From positions 138,314-174,867 of the forward strand of contig NZ_PGVG01000014.1 of NCBI RefSeq assembly GCF_002795245.1: DNA of 36,554 nt, read 5' to 3'. The stretch comes from Bradyrhizobium forestalis (GTDB lineage Bacteria > Pseudomonadota > Alphaproteobacteria > Rhizobiales > Xanthobacteraceae). This document shows, one piece after another, positions 33,786 through 36,554 of this stretch. Every line of letters starts with the position of its first letter. Position 1 is the first letter of the stretch. Made by a program: the position numbers and the translations under genes. The notes under the pieces are model-generated. The model was not told the origin of the DNA, did no database searches, and saw nothing but the letters and a program-made list of their open reading frames with translations.

Positions 33786-35042
33786 ATGTTTGCAGTCATC
33801 AAAACTGGCGGTCACCAATATCGTGTCGTACCGGATGAAGTGCTCGAGGTCAGCAAGCTCCCCGGCGATGTTGGCACGATCGTGCAACTGCCCGAAGTGC
33901 TGGTGCTCGGTGGAGACATTCCGACGCTAGGTACGCCGACAGTGGCCGGTGCCTCAGTTGCTGCCGAAGTGCTGGACCACAAACGGGGCCCGAAAGTCAT
34001 CGCTTTCACGAAGCGCCGTCGAAAGAACTCGCGCCGCAAGCGCGGCTATCGTGACGAAATCACCGTACTTCGCATCACCGAGATTTTGCCCAACAACGCC
34101 AAGCCCTCAATCCGGCCGCGGCCAAGGAAAGCTACAAACGATCTTCAGGGATCGAAATTTAGCAAGGAATTTCAAGGGGATGAGTTCAAGCGCGAAAGCG
34201 CGGGTTCAGCTCCTGGCGACAATTCCCACGGCCCGGCCGGCGCGCGTCATACCCCCGCAGGGTCCTCCAAAAGCCAAGAATTGCCCCTAGCTAAGCAAGA
34301 ACAAAGCCGTCAGGATGCCGTTAGACAGCAGCGGGAGCCTATTTCCCCGGCCGAGGATGCGTCGAAAGGAAAAAAAGAGGTTTGGTCGCTAACATCCGAC
34401 CAAGCAGTCGCGTTCTCTACTCGCCTCGGTGCCCAGAACGGAACAGACCGGATTGCTGCTATGCAAGAGCTTCAGAAACAGGATTTGACTCCTGCAGAGG
34501 CCAAACACTTCGCCGCGAAGCTAATCAGCTTACTCGTATCTGATGATTCGAGCGAGGCTGTCAAGGCTGCAATCACCCTGTGTCAGCTCGTTTACCCAGA
34601 CCGATACAAGGACGTGGTTGAGCCCCATGACCTGCTCGCCCGCGTGCGAGAAGACTTGCCAAAAGCCTTGCATGATCGACGCGTCGATTATGTCACGCAT
34701 CTCGACGCCGAACGGCTTCGTGATGGCTGGATTCGCGTGCACGCGCGGCTAAGTAATGAATTGCCGTTTATGTTGGATGGCCAGCGGACACGGCTAATTA
34801 CGCCCCGGTGGATGAAGAAGGCGAAGGCGGAAGACTTCACGATCATCGTAAGCGGGCCATCGGTCGACTCTGAAAGCGTACGGTTTCAAAAGGCGAGCCC
34901 TCAGAAGGGGGACCTTGGCGCTGTAACGGTGGAGTGCAAGATGGACGAAGGAGTCGCGGCTGCCCTAACCGTCGACTTCTTCGTCGACAATCATCGTCTC
35001 ACACGGGAAACGCTGTCCCTCAAGTCAGTGGCGCGTCCGTAA
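33786..35042 (+). CDS. Ribosomal protein bL21-like domain fused to an unknown C-terminal region
   Basis: 418 residues; ATG at 33786 preceded by TAGAGGAA 7 nt upstream. Residues 1-103 are a complete bL21-type domain: MFAVIKTGGHQYRVVPDEVL, VAGASVAAEVLDHKRGPKV, then the basic KRRRKNSRRKRGYRDEITVL and ITEIL. The usual lysine or arginine in GGKQYRV is histidine. Residues about 105-195 form a linker rich in Ser, Pro, Lys and Gln, probably disordered. Residues 200-275 are helical, HEAT/ARM-like in appearance (TDRIAAMQELQKQDLTPAEA, DDSSEAVKAAITLCQLVYPD). Residues 280-418 are mixed alpha/beta with a beta-rich end. It is not in an rplU-rpmA operon. It lies downstream of a CHAT protease and overlaps a convergent gasdermin by 23 bp. 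It may tie the system to the ribosome, or be a protease substrate. Confidence 0.88.
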   Translation: MFAVIKTGGHQYRVVPDEVLEVSKLPGDVGTIVQLPEVLVLGGDIPTLGTPTVAGASVAAEVLDHKRGPKVIAFTKRRRKNSRRKRGYRDEITVLRITEILPNNAKPSIRPRPRKATNDLQGSKFSKEFQGDEFKRESAGSAPGDNSHGPAGARHTPAGSSKSQELPLAKQEQSRQDAVRQQREPISPAEDASKGKKEVWSLTSDQAVAFSTRLGAQNGTDRIAAMQELQKQDLTPAEAKHFAAKLISLLVSDDSSEAVKAAITLCQLVYPDRYKDVVEPHDLLARVREDLPKALHDRRVDYVTHLDAERLRDGWIRVHARLSNELPFMLDGQRTRLITPRWMKKAKAEDFTIIVSGPSVDSESVRFQKASPQKGDLGAVTVECKMDEGVAAALTVDFFVDNHRLTRETLSLKSVARP

Positions 35043-35844
35043 CATTGATGAACGCTGGCCCGTCCTCAGCATCGCCGATAAACGCGGCCTCTGAGGGGGG
35101 CAGGCGGTCTTGTTCCTCATCACCTTTGCCCCTGGCGGCCACATAGCGGTCGACACCCTTGAGCCCCCAACGTCCACCCTTGAGCTCCAATTCAAACAGC
35201 TCGATTGCGAAGACGATGGGCTTTTGTCCCGAGTACGTGACGCCAGCTTTTCCGGTGCATTTGGCCGACAAGTTTGCCTCGATAGTTCCTGCAGCGGCCG
35301 CATCTGCTGCAGCTGTCATCTCCGCGCCGGTCTTGTCGTACGCAATCACCTCGATCGCCTTTGCAACGGCAACGCCGGTTATCACGTAGAGACGGTCGCC
35401 CTCGCTGTAGACACCCTGTTTCTGATGCAAGGCGGCCTCTGCAATGAAGTCGGAGAGTTTCGAGGGGTTGCAATCGAGCCATTCCGCCATGCCGATCCGG
35501 ACCGTTACCATCGCAGCAGAATCGTAGGCGCTCTGTAAGCGGCCTGATGTTCCACCGAACATCGTGGCAACGTGGTCAAGCAGTTTGATCCCCAGCTTGG
35601 CGTCAAATTTGTTCGAAAACCTTTCCTCTATGTCAGACAGCGTGTCTCGCTCCCGCACGTGGTCGTGGAGTTGATCTCTAAAAACCGCCGATAGTGGCGC
35701 CCGCACGGTCTGGCCGCCTTCCTTTTCAATGATCAACTCGCCCGGCAAGATGCCTTCGCGTGGCCACTGCAAGACGTGCAAATGGTGCTTCGTGAGCATC
35801 AGATTTAAGAGCGGATCTGTATTGGATCTTTTGCAATTGAACAT
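35020..35844 (-). CDS. Bacterial gasdermin (pore-forming cell-death effector)
   Basis: 274 residues beginning MFNCKRSNTDPLLNLMLTKH. A cysteine at position 4 corresponds to the N-terminal cysteine that is palmitoylated in characterised bacterial gasdermins, including one from Bradyrhizobium. The body has the expected mix: VRIGMAEWLDCNPSKLSDFI, RLYVITGVAVAKAIEVIAYD, GTIEANLSAKCTGKAGVTYS and PIVFAIELFELELKGGRWGL. Length and layout fit the family: a single N-terminal-type pore domain and a short C-terminal inhibitory tail, here the acidic EEQDRLPPSEAAFIGDAEDG and about ten further residues. Cleavage in or before that tail would release the pore former into the inner membrane. GAGAGAG precedes the ATG. 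It converges on the bL21 fusion, beyond which lies the CHAT protease. I rate the family call as strong by pattern, unverified by search. Confidence 0.85.
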   Translation of the reverse strand: MFNCKRSNTDPLLNLMLTKHHLHVLQWPREGILPGELIIEKEGGQTVRAPLSAVFRDQLHDHVRERDTLSDIEERFSNKFDAKLGIKLLDHVATMFGGTSGRLQSAYDSAAMVTVRIGMAEWLDCNPSKLSDFIAEAALHQKQGVYSEGDRLYVITGVAVAKAIEVIAYDKTGAEMTAAADAAAAGTIEANLSAKCTGKAGVTYSGQKPIVFAIELFELELKGGRWGLKGVDRYVAARGKGDEEQDRLPPSEAAFIGDAEDGPAFINVTDAPLT

Positions 35845-35960
35845 GGTCTCTCTCTTCTTCTCAATGGATCATAGGACGCGGACGGCCTAAACGCCTATCA
35901 GCAATGATTGACTGATCTCAGACACGACTCTTGAATCGTGCCCGTTAACGCCCCAGACAA
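35845..35960 (-). promoter_or_regulatory. Upstream region of the gasdermin gene
   Basis: A purine-rich GAGAAGAAGAGAGAGA leader directly precedes the ATG. An imperfect palindrome, CACGA (35923-35927) against TCGTG (35936-35940) with partial pairing between, lies 80-95 bp upstream and could be an operator. No strong -10/-35 pair was picked with confidence. The separate upstream region implies that the gasdermin is expressed independently of the protease operon. Confidence 0.35.
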
Positions 35961-36338
35961 AAGCATGACTCGAAACGCTCGAAACTGCGGCCGAAACCAA
36001 AATCAAAACGCCGCATAGAGTCTCCCATTCAGATGGCGCGGAATAATCGCGCAACTATTGGGTGAACGCAAGGAGAAGGCGTCTCTCGACCTTACCGGGC
36101 TGGTCTTCTTCCACGCCAAGCCTATTCGGCGCGGAGAAAGTCCATATATTTTTCTTGCTATGGGAGTTCTAGGTCCGTCATCAGACGGTAGCGTGTGCGC
36201 CGCGAGACCACGAAATTAGGTGGCTTCTCAATCCTCGTATTGTGAGAAATTTGAGGTTGAAAGCCGGTGGAGGCCGCCTTGCCGAATGAGGCGTGTTGTT
36301 GATAGTGATAGGCGCAGTGCCGAAGTCGAACGGCTGAG
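35961..36338. other. No recognisable gene
   Basis: Intergenic DNA between the gasdermin promoter and an IS66 remnant; the frames here are short and lack motifs. Confidence 0.4.
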
Positions 36339-36554
36339 GTGAAGGACACGGGCCGGCGGCGGCGCTGGTCCGAGGATGAGAAGCTCAAGATCCTCTTGGA
36401 GAGCTTGCAGGCGCCGCGCCAGGTTGAGATCGTGTCCCTGAGCGTGGTGTAACTGGCGGTGGGACACCGCGTTCGCCGGCAAGAGCCGGACTGGTCAGCT
36501 GGCAATAGCCGGGAGGCTGACGGTTGGATCATCGCTCAACGGCGCGATGGTTTC
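36339..36554 (+). pseudogene. IS66-family TnpA fragment at the window edge
   Basis: From 36339 the frame reads VKDTGRRRRWSEDEKLKILL and ESLQAPRQ, the N-terminal block of IS66 TnpA, then goes astray and stops at 36450-36452. Downstream sequence to the end of the window could belong to the same element, but no further match is clear. It bounds the gasdermin locus on this side with a mobile-element scrap. Confidence 0.6.

Noticed and set aside
33786..34100. Housekeeping rplU gene
   Set aside because: No rpmA or obg nearby, the domain is diverged in its first motif, and the frame continues for 300 more codons without a stop.

Overview
The window looks like accessory DNA from a nodulating alphaproteobacterium, most likely Bradyrhizobium or a close relative. 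The evidence is an intact nodU-type Nod-factor carbamoyltransferase, DUF736 genes, a recombinase-in-trio element, several rhizobial-type insertion sequence remnants, and high-GC codon use. Much of the window is decaying: genes cut by in-frame stops, frameshifts or insertion sequences lie between a smaller set of intact genes. No housekeeping operon is present.

Layout. 0.1-2.2 kb: a VanA/VanB-type Rieske oxygenase and its reductase. 2.9-3.7 kb: two tail-to-tail DUF736 genes, one truncated and one with an in-frame stop, sharing a leader. 3.98-6.5 kb: a three-gene tyrosine-recombinase (RIT) element, all three genes damaged, abutting an IS66 scrap. 7.2-8.9 kb: nodU. 9.2-11.2 kb: scraps of an ATPase, an integrase and hypotheticals. 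11.3-12.05 kb: a HigB-type toxin and HigA-type antitoxin fused in one frame. 12.3-13.5 kb: two small HTH remnants, each next to a copy of a 113-bp repeat, and a conserved-looking gene. 14.0-15.9 kb: an AbiE-type pair with an intact antitoxin and a broken toxin. 16.1-20.7 kb: small membrane or hypothetical genes, an exported S1/P1 nuclease, and an IS630 scrap. 21.4-25.6 kb: small genes, pseudogenes and a degenerate tRNA-like sequence. 26.1-30.3 kb: IS110 and IS5 scraps, UPF0261, flavoprotein, pyruvate kinase and SGNH-hydrolase pseudogenes, and one intact Lrp/AsnC regulator. 30.5-35.8 kb: the most interesting locus. 36.3 kb to the end: an IS66 scrap.

The key locus (30.5-35.84 kb) has four plus-strand reading frames converging on one minus-strand gene. 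Gene 1 is an unknown protein broken by a 403-bp frameshifting tandem duplication. Gene 2 is a CHAT-family caspase-like protease with a visible His/Cys dyad. A 44-codon ORF with a strong ribosome binding site follows. Gene 4 carries a complete ribosomal protein bL21-like domain joined by a disordered linker to a roughly 220-residue unknown region. Facing it, and overlapping its 3' end by 23 bp, is a bacterial gasdermin with a cysteine at residue 4 and a short C-terminal tail. The likely logic is protease-activated pore formation leading to abortive cell death. The bL21 fusion may be a ribosome-linked sensor, adaptor or protease substrate. I know of no described gasdermin system with such a component, but I could not search for one.
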